From JADJXV01 sp046328995 (GTDB taxonomy: Bacteria > Bacteroidota > Ignavibacteria > Kapaibacteriales > UBA961): 64,000 bases of DNA. This document shows positions 24,862 through 35,038 of this stretch, one piece after another. The stretch is taken from assembly GCA_046328995.1 (NCBI GenBank), contig JAXLVN010000001.1, positions 620,001 to 684,000 of the forward strand, in the 5' to 3' direction. The position numbers were made by a program, and so were the translations under genes. Positions within the stretch are counted from its first letter, which is position 1. Every line of letters begins with the position of its first letter. The notes under the pieces were generated by a model that did no database searches, was not told the DNA's origin, and was given only the letters and a program-made list of their open reading frames with translations.

Positions 24862-27321
24862 TTACTCGCTTTGGTGGGTTAATTGCTGACGTTGTGTATT
24901 ATTTTTGATCACCACCAGCGTGATATCGTCATGCTGCTTCGCTTTGCCGATAAAGCTTTGGACATCGGTCACAATCCCCTGCAAGAGACCAAGAGAGTCG
25001 GCAGAACTTTTGGATGCAGATCGCAGGAGACCGGAGAGTTCGAATTCATCCCCCGATAAATTCACGGCTTCCGTCACACCATCAGTGTAGAGGATGAGCG
25101 ATTCACCGGAGCCAATTCGAACCGTGTGGTCGGTCGTGGCATGATTAAAGACCTGACCGCTGTCGAGTCCTAGTGCGAGTCCACGTGCCGGTAACATTTC
25201 GGTAGCTCCAGCCGAGCTACGGTGGAGGATCGGATTATGCCCCGCCTGCGCATAGGTAAACTCCATCGACTCGGTGTTTATAATGCCGTAAATCAGAGAT
25301 ATAAATTTACCGCGTTCCATCGTATCATACAGTAACTTATTAACTTTACACAATACATCCGCCGGTGAAAATGACTGCTGAATCTGTGATACAATCACAC
25401 CTTTTGCAAGTGTAATGTAAAATGCAGCCGACATTCCCTTACCTGATACGTCTCCGATTAATATTCCAAGATGATGGTCATCGAGAGGAAAAAAATCATA
25501 ATAATCTCCCCCGACTTCAAAGGCTGGGATGCATGTCGCCGCTACATCGAGTAATGGATAGGTTGGCATTTTCGATGGTAATAACTTGCGCTGCACCACC
25601 TGAGCGGCCGTGAGCTCATCGCGAAGGCGCTTTTCTTCTTCAATTTTATATAAATACTCGGGCTTATAGTCCTGCTCGTGTACTTTTTCCGGCGATTGGA
25701 GAAAACCAATCATCCCGATTAGCAGCAGAACGCCGATGATGCCATAATACAAGATCTGAATGAGCGTATAATCACTCGAAAGTGGGAGGAAAAAGAGAAT
25801 TCCACTTACGAGCGCCATCACCGAGAGGCCGAGAACATCGGTATAATAAAAGAGGATCAGGTAGGATAGGCCAAGAAGGCAGCCCTGCAGCAGAACCGGG
25901 AACGTGGGATCACCCTGTACGCCTGCCAGTAATGCAAAGCTCAATACACTTCCGACGATAGCTCCCCACCACCGCCATCGACGCGTGGTAAAAAAACGGT
26001 AACTAACTGCAATCGGCATTAGTCCGATTGCAAAGCTGATTAAGGGTACGAACAGCAATCCGGCTGAAATTAATATAAACGGATTCTGCAACAGTGAGAA
26101 AAAGGCTCCGTTAAAAATCATTGTTTGCATCGGCTTGTCATAGCCGATCGCACTAAACATCCAATACGATAACGGAAATATACAAGCCCCGGCCATTGTT
26201 ATTGACATACTCAATACAATACTTCGACCGGTGAAATATGACTTCCATGGGCTATCGACAATTCTGCGAACAGAATAGAATTTATGCGGGAACTGCTCTA
26301 AGGCAAGCGACAGTATCCCGCCAAGTGGCATCCCACCTAACAAAAAACCAACAAAAATAAATGTCGAAACCGAGATTAAGATCAACGCCGTAATACTCAG
26401 CCCTGCCGAAAACGACAGCGATACCGATACAAAATACAGAGTCACCGCAATACTTGCCAGTAATGTAAATGCAATACTGACAGCCCTTTTTCTTAACTGA
26501 GCAATAAATACTCCGATAAAACCTATCAGTACCAGTACGACAATTACAGCGACACCACCTCTAAAAGATGAAAACTGCTCGCCGGACGTGGTCGATTCTC
26601 GGCGGGGAACGTATTCTTTTTCCCAGCCGATGAGCATACGGCGAGGTTCCTGCGAGCTAGGTACAAGAGCCGTAAGGTGTATATTCTCAAGATGATACGG
26701 GAATAATTTCTTCGTTGTTACAAATGAATATCCCCGCTCTGCTGACTCCGGCTTCCACACCGAGAGTTCACTCTGATAGGCCGGTGGAAGACAGGTCATC
26801 AAATACTGAAGCAGCCGTGACGTATCTGTGAGAAGCGAGTCGGTTTCAACGATGACTTGTTTCTCCAATGCTTCAATATCCCCTTCCGGTGTCAGCTCTA
26901 CTTTGAGAAAATGCTGACTCTGCGCCGAACGATTTTTCTTGGTAATATTCTGCCCGGTGGTAATTCTGAAATTGACTTCTTCCTGTACTTTCTTTTGTAC
27001 ATAGTATATCTTCGTAATACAAGGCAAATGATAGGTTTCAAAATATTGCTTTGCTCGGAATGTGCCGACCGAATCGGCAATTCCCGATGAGAGTACTGCG
27101 TTGAAATTAGGACGGGTGGTAATCGTAGCCGTATCTTTACTAATTCCTGACCGGTGCATCAAGCTGTCAAGAATTTGGTCATTCGTGCGGTCAGGAGGAA
27201 TAGAGACAAAGCTCGGAGTCGGCCAGTAAGGCTTCATCCAGAAGTAAACTACTATGGAAAGAATACCAATAGCCAGAATGATGAAGTCGCTTCGATGCCT
27301 TTTCTGAGGGAAATGTTGCAT
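24862..27321 (-). CDS. Membrane-bound PP2C/SpoIIE-type serine phosphatase
   Basis: This protein of about 819 residues starts at the ATG at 27321. After a first membrane segment (about 12-30) comes a soluble, probably periplasmic, domain of about 230 residues. About ten more hydrophobic segments follow (about 255-555), with a short linker helix (KRLRDELTAAQVVQRKLLP). The C-terminal SpoIIE/RsbU phosphatase domain shows FEVGGDYYDFF, LIGDVSGKGMSAAF, AQAGHNP, LYTDGVTEA and HDDITLVVI, which are the metal-binding Asp set. Such phosphatases act on anti-sigma-factor antagonists in partner-switching pathways. No antagonist or anti-sigma gene is beside it. The membrane part suggests it responds to an envelope signal. 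Confidence 0.88.
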   Translation of the reverse strand: MQHFPQKRHRSDFIILAIGILSIVVYFWMKPYWPTPSFVSIPPDRTNDQILDSLMHRSGISKDTATITTRPNFNAVLSSGIADSVGTFRAKQYFETYHLPCITKIYYVQKKVQEEVNFRITTGQNITKKNRSAQSQHFLKVELTPEGDIEALEKQVIVETDSLLTDTSRLLQYLMTCLPPAYQSELSVWKPESAERGYSFVTTKKLFPYHLENIHLTALVPSSQEPRRMLIGWEKEYVPRRESTTSGEQFSSFRGGVAVIVVLVLIGFIGVFIAQLRKRAVSIAFTLLASIAVTLYFVSVSLSFSAGLSITALILISVSTFIFVGFLLGGMPLGGILSLALEQFPHKFYSVRRIVDSPWKSYFTGRSIVLSMSITMAGACIFPLSYWMFSAIGYDKPMQTMIFNGAFFSLLQNPFILISAGLLFVPLISFAIGLMPIAVSYRFFTTRRWRWWGAIVGSVLSFALLAGVQGDPTFPVLLQGCLLGLSYLILFYYTDVLGLSVMALVSGILFFLPLSSDYTLIQILYYGIIGVLLLIGMIGFLQSPEKVHEQDYKPEYLYKIEEEKRLRDELTAAQVVQRKLLPSKMPTYPLLDVAATCIPAFEVGGDYYDFFPLDDHHLGILIGDVSGKGMSAAFYITLAKGVIVSQIQQSFSPADVLCKVNKLLYDTMERGKFISLIYGIINTESMEFTYAQAGHNPILHRSSAGATEMLPARGLALGLDSGQVFNHATTDHTVRIGSGESLILYTDGVTEAVNLSGDEFELSGLLRSASKSSADSLGLLQGIVTDVQSFIGKAKQHDDITLVVIKNNTQRQQLTHQSE

Positions 27322-27326
27322 AGTAG

Positions 27327-27378
27327 TTTTGCAGATAATTTTACTGCAAAAGTATCGTTTTGGCGCGAGGCATACAAG
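27327..27378 (-). promoter_or_regulatory. Candidate promoter with an overlapping dyad upstream of the SpoIIE phosphatase gene
   Basis: On the minus strand CTTG (27375-27378), a 20-nt spacer and TACTTTTG (27347-27354) match the Bacteroidetes-type -33 TTTG / -7 TAnnTTTG promoter with one mismatch. A perfect 8-bp inverted repeat CTGCAAAA / TTTTGCAG with 9-nt spacing (27327-27351) overlaps the -7 element and ends five bases before the ATG. This placement suits a repressor site or a 5'-UTR hairpin. Confidence 0.45.
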
Positions 27379-27550
27379 GAAAATGACAAAAACCACACCC
27401 AATCCTACCGGCTGAACAGAAGTGTATGCGCCTGCGAACCGATCATCTCTTCAAACAAAATCTCCGGTGGGCATAGTCAAGGCGAGTAGTCGTTGATGGT
27501 GATTAGACCTCACTCCTATTGCAGAAAAATTAAAGACAACGCTGCCTCAA

Positions 27551-28693
27551 TTACTCAATGCGCGCTGGCAGAAACACACTCATCGTCGTTCCCTGACCGA
27601 CTCTACTCTCTACGGTGATACAACCGTTGTGCAGCTCGACGAATCGCTTGACAATCGGCATCCCAAGACCGGTGCCCTGCTCGCCTGCGGTGCCTGCCCG
27701 CTGATGCTTGCCAAACTTATCAAATACTTTCGGAATATCCTCTGCAGCTATGCCAATTCCGGTGTCCCTCACTACAATTTTGACGGTGCGCTCCGAACCC
27801 ATCGACCATCCATTTTCATTACATAAAACATCGACAGTCACCGACCCTCCCTGCGGCGTAAATTTGACGGCATTGGAAAGAAGATTATTAATGATTTGAA
27901 TGATTTTAGGTTCGTCTGCCCACAGCAGCACTGTCTCATCATCAATATGGGTCAGCAGCTCCACTCCCTTGCTTTGTGCTACATTTTTCAAGAGTTGCAT
28001 GCAGCCGTAAATCGTATGAGCGAGGTTAAACTCCTGAATATCAAGCTGCATATTACCTGACTCTATTTTTGCCAAATCTAGCAGGTCATTGACAAGTCGA
28101 AGCAGTTGGTTGGATGTGCTTGCGATGATGGCAGCGAACTCACGTACCAGAGCTACATCGGTGGCTTCAGCACCTGTTCGTAAGATATCGGCCAGACCAT
28201 ATATTCCGCCGAGTGGTGATCGTAAGTCGTGTGATACGATTTGCATGAGTTTGTCTTTTTCGTCATTGAGGGCAATCAGATTCTCGATATGTTGTTTGCG
28301 TTCTTTCTCTAATTTGCTTATTTTTAAATGGTTACCTACTCTCGCCAGCACCTCTAACGCTTGAAACGGTTTGGTAATATAATCCACTCCGCCTACTTCC
28401 AGACCTCGTACTTTCACCTCGACATCAGAGAGGGCGCTGAGAAAAATAACAGGTATCGATTTCAGACTGTCGTTCTGCTTTATCCTGCTGCATACTTCAA
28501 ATCCATCCATATCCGGCATCATCACATCGACTAATATCAGATCGGGAATGCGTTTTTCCAGAATCCTTAACGCGCCTTCACCGCTGAAGGCAGCAATGAC
28601 CTGATAATCGTTAGACCGTAATATCTGTGATACTAACGCTACATTTTGCTCTATATCATCTATGACGAGAATGAGGCTTTTTTTCGGATCCAT
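27551..28693 (-). CDS. Response receiver fused to histidine kinase (REC-HisKA-HATPase)
   Basis: This 380-residue soluble protein has a receiver domain at 1-125 with D56 in LILVDVMMPDMDG and TKPF at about 105-108. A short coiled coil follows, then HisKA with H153 in VSHDLRSPLGG, and HATPase motifs NNLLSNAVKFTP, DTGIGI, and a G2 box containing GTGLGMPIVKRFVELHNG. It lies 33 bases downstream of the large PAS/GAF hybrid kinase on the same strand. It is likely the next relay step: phosphate from the hybrid could pass to its receiver and modulate its own kinase. Confidence 0.9.
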   Translation of the reverse strand: MDPKKSLILVIDDIEQNVALVSQILRSNDYQVIAAFSGEGALRILEKRIPDLILVDVMMPDMDGFEVCSRIKQNDSLKSIPVIFLSALSDVEVKVRGLEVGGVDYITKPFQALEVLARVGNHLKISKLEKERKQHIENLIALNDEKDKLMQIVSHDLRSPLGGIYGLADILRTGAEATDVALVREFAAIIASTSNQLLRLVNDLLDLAKIESGNMQLDIQEFNLAHTIYGCMQLLKNVAQSKGVELLTHIDDETVLLWADEPKIIQIINNLLSNAVKFTPQGGSVTVDVLCNENGWSMGSERTVKIVVRDTGIGIAAEDIPKVFDKFGKHQRAGTAGEQGTGLGMPIVKRFVELHNGCITVESRVGQGTTMSVFLPARIE

Positions 28694-28726
28694 AGTCCAT
28701 GATTAGTATAAGTAGAACAAAGTATC

Positions 28727-31700
28727 TTAGCTCAAGGATGATGTGTACTGTTCGATCGAAACCAGAAGTTTATAATCCGAAAACTTCACTGCTTTTGAAA
28801 GTACGGCAGCGAGTGTCTGATATCGATTATCGTGTTCCAGCCGGACGGCAATGTCGCCGATGGTGTCAAAATCCTGAAACTCAATCGCTTCCAGGAGCGT
28901 TGCACCGTCATTATCCGGAAGGTCGCGTATCATCGTGACAATTTCCTGCGTTGTCAGTGCATCGGCATCTGCCATGTCTGCGGTATCGGCGCGGCGTACT
29001 TCGGTGCTGAATTCGAGAGCAAGATGTTTCTCTATGATTTCAATTAACTCTTTTTCTAAAAAAGGCTTACGTAAATAATCATTAAATCCTATCCTCATGA
29101 GCTCTTCCCGCTTTCCGTCGAAGCCGCTTGCCGTCACTGCAATAATAGGAATTTCTTTGAAATCCTCATTCATCCGGATCATTTTTGTGGCTTCGTCACC
29201 ATTCATCTCGGGCATCAGGACGTCCATGAGAATGATATCCGGCCTGAATTTAGGGAGAAGTTGGAGGCATAGCGTACCATTGCTTGCCTCAGCACAAAGA
29301 AATCCGAGAGGTTCTAAGAATGCTCGGGCCACTTCCCTATTCGTGGCAATATCATCGACAATCAGCACGCTCGGCGTTCTATCTCCTTTAATTCCAATAT
29401 AATTCACTTCTTCGGCTGCGATACTCTCAGATTGAGTGTGAACGAAGGTGAGCGGCAGGTCGAACCAAAACCGCGTCCCGATGTCGATAGTGCTTTCAAC
29501 CTGTATCTTACCGCCGAACATTTCCACAATTCTCGATGATATCGACAGTCCTAAACCGGTACCATCACTGTACATACCGGAAACCTGCTTGAACGGTTGG
29601 AATACGGTGGCCAGCTGATCATCGGGTATTCCCCGACCGGTATCACGGATTGAGAATCGAACGAGGGCAGTCGAGTGCTCAGTATTGATGCTGATGTCGT
29701 GGAGCTTCTGCACACGGACTTCCACACCGCCCGATGGTGTAAATTTCACTGCATTACTGATAAAATTAATCAGAACTTGTTTGAGGCGTTTCCTGTCTGA
29801 ACTAATCATCGTCGAGTCGAATCCGATATGCTCGATCGTGAGGTAGAGCCCCTTGTCTTTACAGCGCAGGGTGAACATTCCCCGTACATCGCTCAGCAGG
29901 TCCTGCATATCAAACGTCTCGGATACAATTTCCATATATCCGGATTCAATTTTTGAAATATCAAGCACATCATTAATCATTTCCAGCAAATGATTACCAC
30001 TGCGATACATCATTCCGATATAGTTTTTGCTTTGTTCGCTCAGGGATTTATCCTTTTGAAGAATTTGGGTAAATCCGAGAATTGAGTTCAATGGCGTTCG
30101 CAGCTCATGACTCATATTCGACAAAAACGCTGATTTTGCACGATTTGCTTCATCGGCTGCTTCTCGGGCAATGAGCAGCTCTTCGTTTTGTCGCTCAAGG
30201 TTATATGCTTGCTCTTCAAGATACAGCTTTGCCTGTATAATATCTTCGGCAAATTTATGCAGCTTCTGCTGATTCTCCCAGCGTTCAATTGCACCGGCGA
30301 TACTCGCTGCCACACTCGATAAAATGGATTTTTCCCATTCTGCCCAAATGCGTCGCTGGTGAATATCAAACGGCATAATCGCGCCCCACAGTGTGTCATG
30401 GAGAATAATCGGTACCGTCATCAAGGAGCAGACACCGGCCGTGGAGAATTCACTCAACCCACGATGCTCGAATTCCTCGTCGAACACATTGATACTATTG
30501 CCGGCCGAAAGGTCTTTATAGAGCGCAACTCCACCGGTGCCATTGAGTTCGATCAGCGGGTAGCGTGTCATGGAGTCGGTACTTGTCCATTTATAGGTCA
30601 GTTCGGACGATCGATGATGAGCATCGATTTCACTGAAACGGTACAGAAAGACACCATCTGCCTGTGACGTTGAACCGATGATTGAAATAATCTCTTGTAT
30701 GCGTACTTCCAGATTGTCGGCAGTAATTAAATATTGCAACGATTGTGAAATTCCTTCCAGTAATCGATCACGTCGATCGACTTCCTCGCGAGATTTTTTT
30801 TGTTCGGAAATATCTTTGGCAATTCCCAAATACCCGTTGATTTCCCCTTCTGAATTTCTCGTCGCCGTTACCGACAGCAGCACCGGAAACGTTCTTCCCG
30901 AGCGATGAACATAGGTCCATTCGTTTTCATCCGGAGTGCCAAGCTTTGCTTTCGCGACGAATGTCTCGAATCCTATCGGCACATCTACACCGAGTTCTTC
31001 CCGGAGCAAATCGGCCCGACGGATGACTTCTTCGGCGATATGAAATACATCAGGTGCTTTTTGACCGATGAGTTCTTCGGCTGAATAGCCGAGCGCTCTT
31101 TCCGCGGCCGGATTAAAAATAGTAATGATACCTTCCGTATCGGTAGCAATGATCATATACTCGGCGCCATTAACAATCGCTTGTTGAAGATGCAGGGTAT
31201 CCCTGAGCTGCTGTTCGGAGTATTTTCGGGCGGTGATGTTTTTACCCAACGCAGCTACACCAACAATCGTATCTCCGGCATGAATTGGATTAAACGCAAT
31301 TTCAAAATATTGAAAACTGCCCCCGATTTCCAATCCTTGCTCGACCGAGAAATGCTCACCCTGCAATGCCCGTGAATACAACTCCTTAGCATACAGCATA
31401 ATATCTTCAGACATTCCCCGAAAGGCAGATTCTTTGATCTTCGGCTGAAAGCCTCCTGTCAGCTGACAGGTAATGCTATAGTACCGGTTGAACATCAGCA
31501 ATGAAAAATTGCGATCGACTGACCATACGGCATCGTTGGTATTATCAAGCCAGGCATCGATATTAGCTTTGGCATGCTGCAATTCCTGCTGCGCCAGCTT
31601 GCGATTGGTAATATCAATAAATGAAACAACGACGCCGGTCGGTGTCGGGCTGCCGTTTTGGAAGAGAGGTTGGGAATTGACTGATATCCATATGAGACTG

Positions 31701-32521
31701 TTGTCGGCCTTATAGACACCCATGATCACATCCGACTGCGGCTCACCGGTCGTGAGCGTCATCAGCGCCGGATGCTTCTCGACCGGTAATGCGGTTCCGT
31801 CTTGCTCAATCGTCCTCCATGCAGCATCCAGAGTAGGCAGCTGTCGCATCTGTTCGAGAGTAAGTCCTAATATTTTCTCGGCACTGGAATTCGCCGATAT
31901 GAGGACGCCATCGGCATCATGCACCACGACTCCTTCCTGAAGCACCGAAAAAAAAGATTGATACATTTCCTTGCTCTCGATGAGCTGCTTCTGTATTTCT
32001 TTCATTTCGGTAATTTCCCGAGCCACTGCCTGGAATCCTATCGTCTTGCCGTTGTCAACCAAGAGTTGGGTGTTTTGCCCAAGCCAGATTTCCTTGCCGT
32101 GTCGGGTGATGACAGGATATTCGAAATACGTCGTCTGTTCACCGGATAAAAATTGTCTAAAAAAGAACTTCTCTGTTTTTCGCCGATAATCCTCCCGTAC
32201 ATAGTCCAGATACCGCTTCCCGAGAAGTTCATTTTCTTCTAAATCCCACGTTTTGAGTGCAATGGTATTCGAATACGTAAAAAATCCATCCAAATCACTC
32301 CTGAAAATGAGTTCATTGGCAGATTCGACGAGGTTTTTGTAATGATTCGTCTCGTCTGTCAGCAGAGTATTGACCCTTCTGAGTATCTGCATTTCTGCCT
32401 GTGACTCTGTCAGCTTAGTTCGTTCGAGCTCAAGCAGTGAACGCAGCTTCGACTGCTGAACAAGATATCCAACGGTAGCCACAAGTAGAATCACTATGCC
32501 AGCAAGTATAAGAATAATCAT
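28727..32521 (-). CDS. Membrane-anchored PAS/GAF hybrid sensor histidine kinase
   Basis: This is a 1264-residue protein. One membrane segment at 2-23 is followed by a coiled coil (about 25-60), four PAS-type domains (about 60-590; for example SANELIFRSDLDGFFTYSN and NGAEYMIIATDTEGIITIFN), and a GAF domain (about 600-760). HisKA follows with His in SNMSHELRTPLNSILGF, then HATPase (ISNAVKFTPSGG, DTGRGIP, GTGLGLSIS) and a receiver domain with Asp in DIILMDVLMPEMNG. A helical C-terminal tail of about 90 residues is typical for such hybrids. With no periplasmic domain, sensing must be cytoplasmic or membrane-proximal. It is upstream of the receiver-kinase gene at 27551, with which it probably forms an operon. 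Confidence 0.92.
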   Translation of the reverse strand: MIILILAGIVILLVATVGYLVQQSKLRSLLELERTKLTESQAEMQILRRVNTLLTDETNHYKNLVESANELIFRSDLDGFFTYSNTIALKTWDLEENELLGKRYLDYVREDYRRKTEKFFFRQFLSGEQTTYFEYPVITRHGKEIWLGQNTQLLVDNGKTIGFQAVAREITEMKEIQKQLIESKEMYQSFFSVLQEGVVVHDADGVLISANSSAEKILGLTLEQMRQLPTLDAAWRTIEQDGTALPVEKHPALMTLTTGEPQSDVIMGVYKADNSLIWISVNSQPLFQNGSPTPTGVVVSFIDITNRKLAQQELQHAKANIDAWLDNTNDAVWSVDRNFSLLMFNRYYSITCQLTGGFQPKIKESAFRGMSEDIMLYAKELYSRALQGEHFSVEQGLEIGGSFQYFEIAFNPIHAGDTIVGVAALGKNITARKYSEQQLRDTLHLQQAIVNGAEYMIIATDTEGIITIFNPAAERALGYSAEELIGQKAPDVFHIAEEVIRRADLLREELGVDVPIGFETFVAKAKLGTPDENEWTYVHRSGRTFPVLLSVTATRNSEGEINGYLGIAKDISEQKKSREEVDRRDRLLEGISQSLQYLITADNLEVRIQEIISIIGSTSQADGVFLYRFSEIDAHHRSSELTYKWTSTDSMTRYPLIELNGTGGVALYKDLSAGNSINVFDEEFEHRGLSEFSTAGVCSLMTVPIILHDTLWGAIMPFDIHQRRIWAEWEKSILSSVAASIAGAIERWENQQKLHKFAEDIIQAKLYLEEQAYNLERQNEELLIAREAADEANRAKSAFLSNMSHELRTPLNSILGFTQILQKDKSLSEQSKNYIGMMYRSGNHLLEMINDVLDISKIESGYMEIVSETFDMQDLLSDVRGMFTLRCKDKGLYLTIEHIGFDSTMISSDRKRLKQVLINFISNAVKFTPSGGVEVRVQKLHDISINTEHSTALVRFSIRDTGRGIPDDQLATVFQPFKQVSGMYSDGTGLGLSISSRIVEMFGGKIQVESTIDIGTRFWFDLPLTFVHTQSESIAAEEVNYIGIKGDRTPSVLIVDDIATNREVARAFLEPLGFLCAEASNGTLCLQLLPKFRPDIILMDVLMPEMNGDEATKMIRMNEDFKEIPIIAVTASGFDGKREELMRIGFNDYLRKPFLEKELIEIIEKHLALEFSTEVRRADTADMADADALTTQEIVTMIRDLPDNDGATLLEAIEFQDFDTIGDIAVRLEHDNRYQTLAAVLSKAVKFSDYKLLVSIEQYTSSLS

Positions 32522-32597
32522 TCAATTACGGAAGAATGAAGTGTATCAATATGCACCTGTACTCGCGACCGATGAGATGGCTGCTTCACGAAAGAAA

Positions 32598-32626
32598 AAA
32601 GTCCGGATACACTATCCGGACTTTTC
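32598..32626 (-). terminator. Intrinsic terminator after aconitase
   Basis: A perfect 13-bp stem AAAAGTCCGGATA / TATCCGGACTTTT with a 3-nt loop continues on the minus strand with further T (TTCTTTC). It lies 44 bases past the stop of the aconitase gene and separates it from the hybrid kinase. Confidence 0.9.
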
Positions 32627-32670
32627 TCGTAGGGAACTCACCAATTCTGCACGTTGACCATCCGGCCGGC

Positions 32671-34932
32671 TCAGTCGTGCGATGGTGTAGGAGTACTACT
32701 ATTAGCAGCTATCAAATTCAAGGCGCTTCCGGCTGCGAACCAACCAATTTGATTTTCGTTGAAGGTATGTTTGAGAGGAATATTAACCATTGTCCCGTCT
32801 TCGTGCCAGACAGTGGCCGTTAGCTCTTTTCCAGGCGCTAAATCCTGAACATTAATAGAGATACGATCGCCTTCTCGAAAGAGATCGTAGTCACTCGGAT
32901 TCACAAACGTGAGCGGTAGCATACCTTGTTTTTTTAGATTGGTCTCATGGATGCGGGCAAACGACTTGACGATGACTGCTTTGCCGCCAAGATGACGCGG
33001 CTCCATAGCGGCATGTTCGCGGCTTGACCCTTCGCCATAATTTTCATCTCCGACGACGACCCATCCGAGTCCGGCTGCCTGATAAGCGCGAGCCACGACA
33101 GGTACTTCTGCATATTCTCCTGTGAGCGCGTTTTTGACGTGATTTGCTTTGTCATTGACATAATTAATTGCACCAATAAGCATATTATTGGAAATATTGG
33201 TCAAGTGACCACGGAAACGAAGCCATGGGCCGGCTGCTGAAATATGATCGGTCGTGCATTTACCCTTAGCTTTGATAAGTAGAGGCATATCGACAAACTG
33301 TTGTTGTGAATTCGGAAGGAACGGATGGAGGCGTTCGAGGCGCTCTGAACCTTCTTTAATATGCACTTCAAGATCTCTGCCATCGGCAGCCGGTAGTACG
33401 AATCCGTCGGAGTCCGGCACAAATCCTTTGGCGGGCAGCTCTTCACCTTTCGGAGGAGTAAGGAGCACGCCATTTATCGGTTCTTTCGTGAAATTCACCG
33501 TCAAATCGCCCGCAAGTGCGAATCCAATCACGGTTTCCGGTGATGCCACAAAGGCATGAGTTTCGGCGATACCGTCGTTCCGTCCCGTAAAATTCCGATT
33601 AAAGGAGGTAATGATGGAGTTTTTGTCGCCTTTTTTAACATCATGGCGTTTCCATTGGCCAATACACGGACCGCAGGCATTGGCAAGCACCATGCCGCCG
33701 ACAGCTTCCATTTTGGCGAGAATTCCGTCCCGTTCAATGGTCGCGCGGACCTGTTCACTACCGGGAGTAATTGTAAATTCCGACTTCGTTTTGAGCGAAT
33801 GACTGCTTGCAAATTCAGCAATTTCAGCGACTCTGCTCATGTCTTCATAGCTGGAATTCGTACACGAGCCAATCAATGCGACGCGCAGTTCACTTGGCCA
33901 ATTGTTTTCGGTAACTGCCTTGACAAATTCGGAAATCGGCAATGCTCTATCGGGGGTAAACGGACCATTAATATGGGGCTCAAGTGCGGATAGATCGATT
34001 TCAATGACACTGTCATAGTATTTTTCCGGGTGAGCCACTACATCGTCGTCTGCACGGAGATATTCGGCTACTTCGGATGCAAGTGCTGCAATTTCAGCAC
34101 GATCAGTGGACTCGAGATACCGCACGATAGAGTCGTCAAATGGGAAAACAGACGTTGTAGCGCCGATTTCGGCACCCATGTTGCATATTGTTCCCTTACC
34201 GGTCGCCGACAAGGTCGCGCATCCGTCACCGAAGTATTCGACTATTGCGCCGGTTCCGCCCTTGACCGTCAGGATTCCTGCGAGCTTCAAAATCACATCT
34301 TTGGCAGATGCCCAGCCCGAGAGCTTACCGGTAAGCTTTACACCAATGAGCTTCGGGAATTGGAGCTCCCATGCCATACCCGACATCACATCGACTGCAT
34401 CGGCACCGCCGACGCCGATGGCGACCATACCGAGACCGCCGGCATTCGGCGTGTGAGAATCGGTACCAATCATCATACCACCGGGGAATGCGTAATTTTC
34501 TAAAACGACCTGATGGATAATACCGGCTCCGGGCTTCCAGAAACCAATACCGTATTTTTTCGAGACCGATGCAAGAAAGGCAAAGACTTCGTCATTTTCG
34601 ACAAGGGAACGCTCCATATCGGACTTCGCTCCCGACTCGGCACGTATCAAGTGGTCGCAATGGACGGTCGATGGTACAGCTACTTTCGGAATGCCGGCAC
34701 TCATGAATTGCAAAAGGGCCATTTGCGCCGTTGCATCCTGCATGGCTACACGATCGGGACGGAAATCGACATACGATTTACCGCGTTGGAATGTATCAGC
34801 GGGACCATCAAGGTGAGTGTAGAGAATTTTTTCAGCGAGGGTAAGCGGGCGGGAAAGCACTGCACGTGCGGCAGCCACTTTCGCAGGATATTCGGCATAT
34901 ACACGCCGAATCATTGATACATCAAAAGCCAT
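32671..34932 (-). CDS. acn: Aconitate hydratase (mitochondrial-type)
   Basis: This 753-residue enzyme has the length and order of mitochondrial-type aconitase. Visible signatures include VPSTVHCDHLI, MIGTDSHTPNAGGLGM, LIGSCTNSSYEDM (first [4Fe-4S] Cys), ANACGPCIGQW (other two Cys) and, in the swivel domain, NYGEGSSREHAAMEPRHLGG. It isomerises citrate to isocitrate through cis-aconitate in the TCA cycle in the cytoplasm. It stands alone, ending at a strong terminator. No iron-responsive site is evident upstream. Confidence 0.96.
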   Translation of the reverse strand: MAFDVSMIRRVYAEYPAKVAAARAVLSRPLTLAEKILYTHLDGPADTFQRGKSYVDFRPDRVAMQDATAQMALLQFMSAGIPKVAVPSTVHCDHLIRAESGAKSDMERSLVENDEVFAFLASVSKKYGIGFWKPGAGIIHQVVLENYAFPGGMMIGTDSHTPNAGGLGMVAIGVGGADAVDVMSGMAWELQFPKLIGVKLTGKLSGWASAKDVILKLAGILTVKGGTGAIVEYFGDGCATLSATGKGTICNMGAEIGATTSVFPFDDSIVRYLESTDRAEIAALASEVAEYLRADDDVVAHPEKYYDSVIEIDLSALEPHINGPFTPDRALPISEFVKAVTENNWPSELRVALIGSCTNSSYEDMSRVAEIAEFASSHSLKTKSEFTITPGSEQVRATIERDGILAKMEAVGGMVLANACGPCIGQWKRHDVKKGDKNSIITSFNRNFTGRNDGIAETHAFVASPETVIGFALAGDLTVNFTKEPINGVLLTPPKGEELPAKGFVPDSDGFVLPAADGRDLEVHIKEGSERLERLHPFLPNSQQQFVDMPLLIKAKGKCTTDHISAAGPWLRFRGHLTNISNNMLIGAINYVNDKANHVKNALTGEYAEVPVVARAYQAAGLGWVVVGDENYGEGSSREHAAMEPRHLGGKAVIVKSFARIHETNLKKQGMLPLTFVNPSDYDLFREGDRISINVQDLAPGKELTATVWHEDGTMVNIPLKHTFNENQIGWFAAGSALNLIAANSSTPTPSHD

Positions 34933-35038
34933 CAGAACACCATTATAAATTGAATAATATGAGAGAATTTCGTGTTGTTAGGTATGCTTCGCAGTGTCAT
35001 TTCCCTTTTGCCCGCCACTCTTGATAACTGGATGACAG

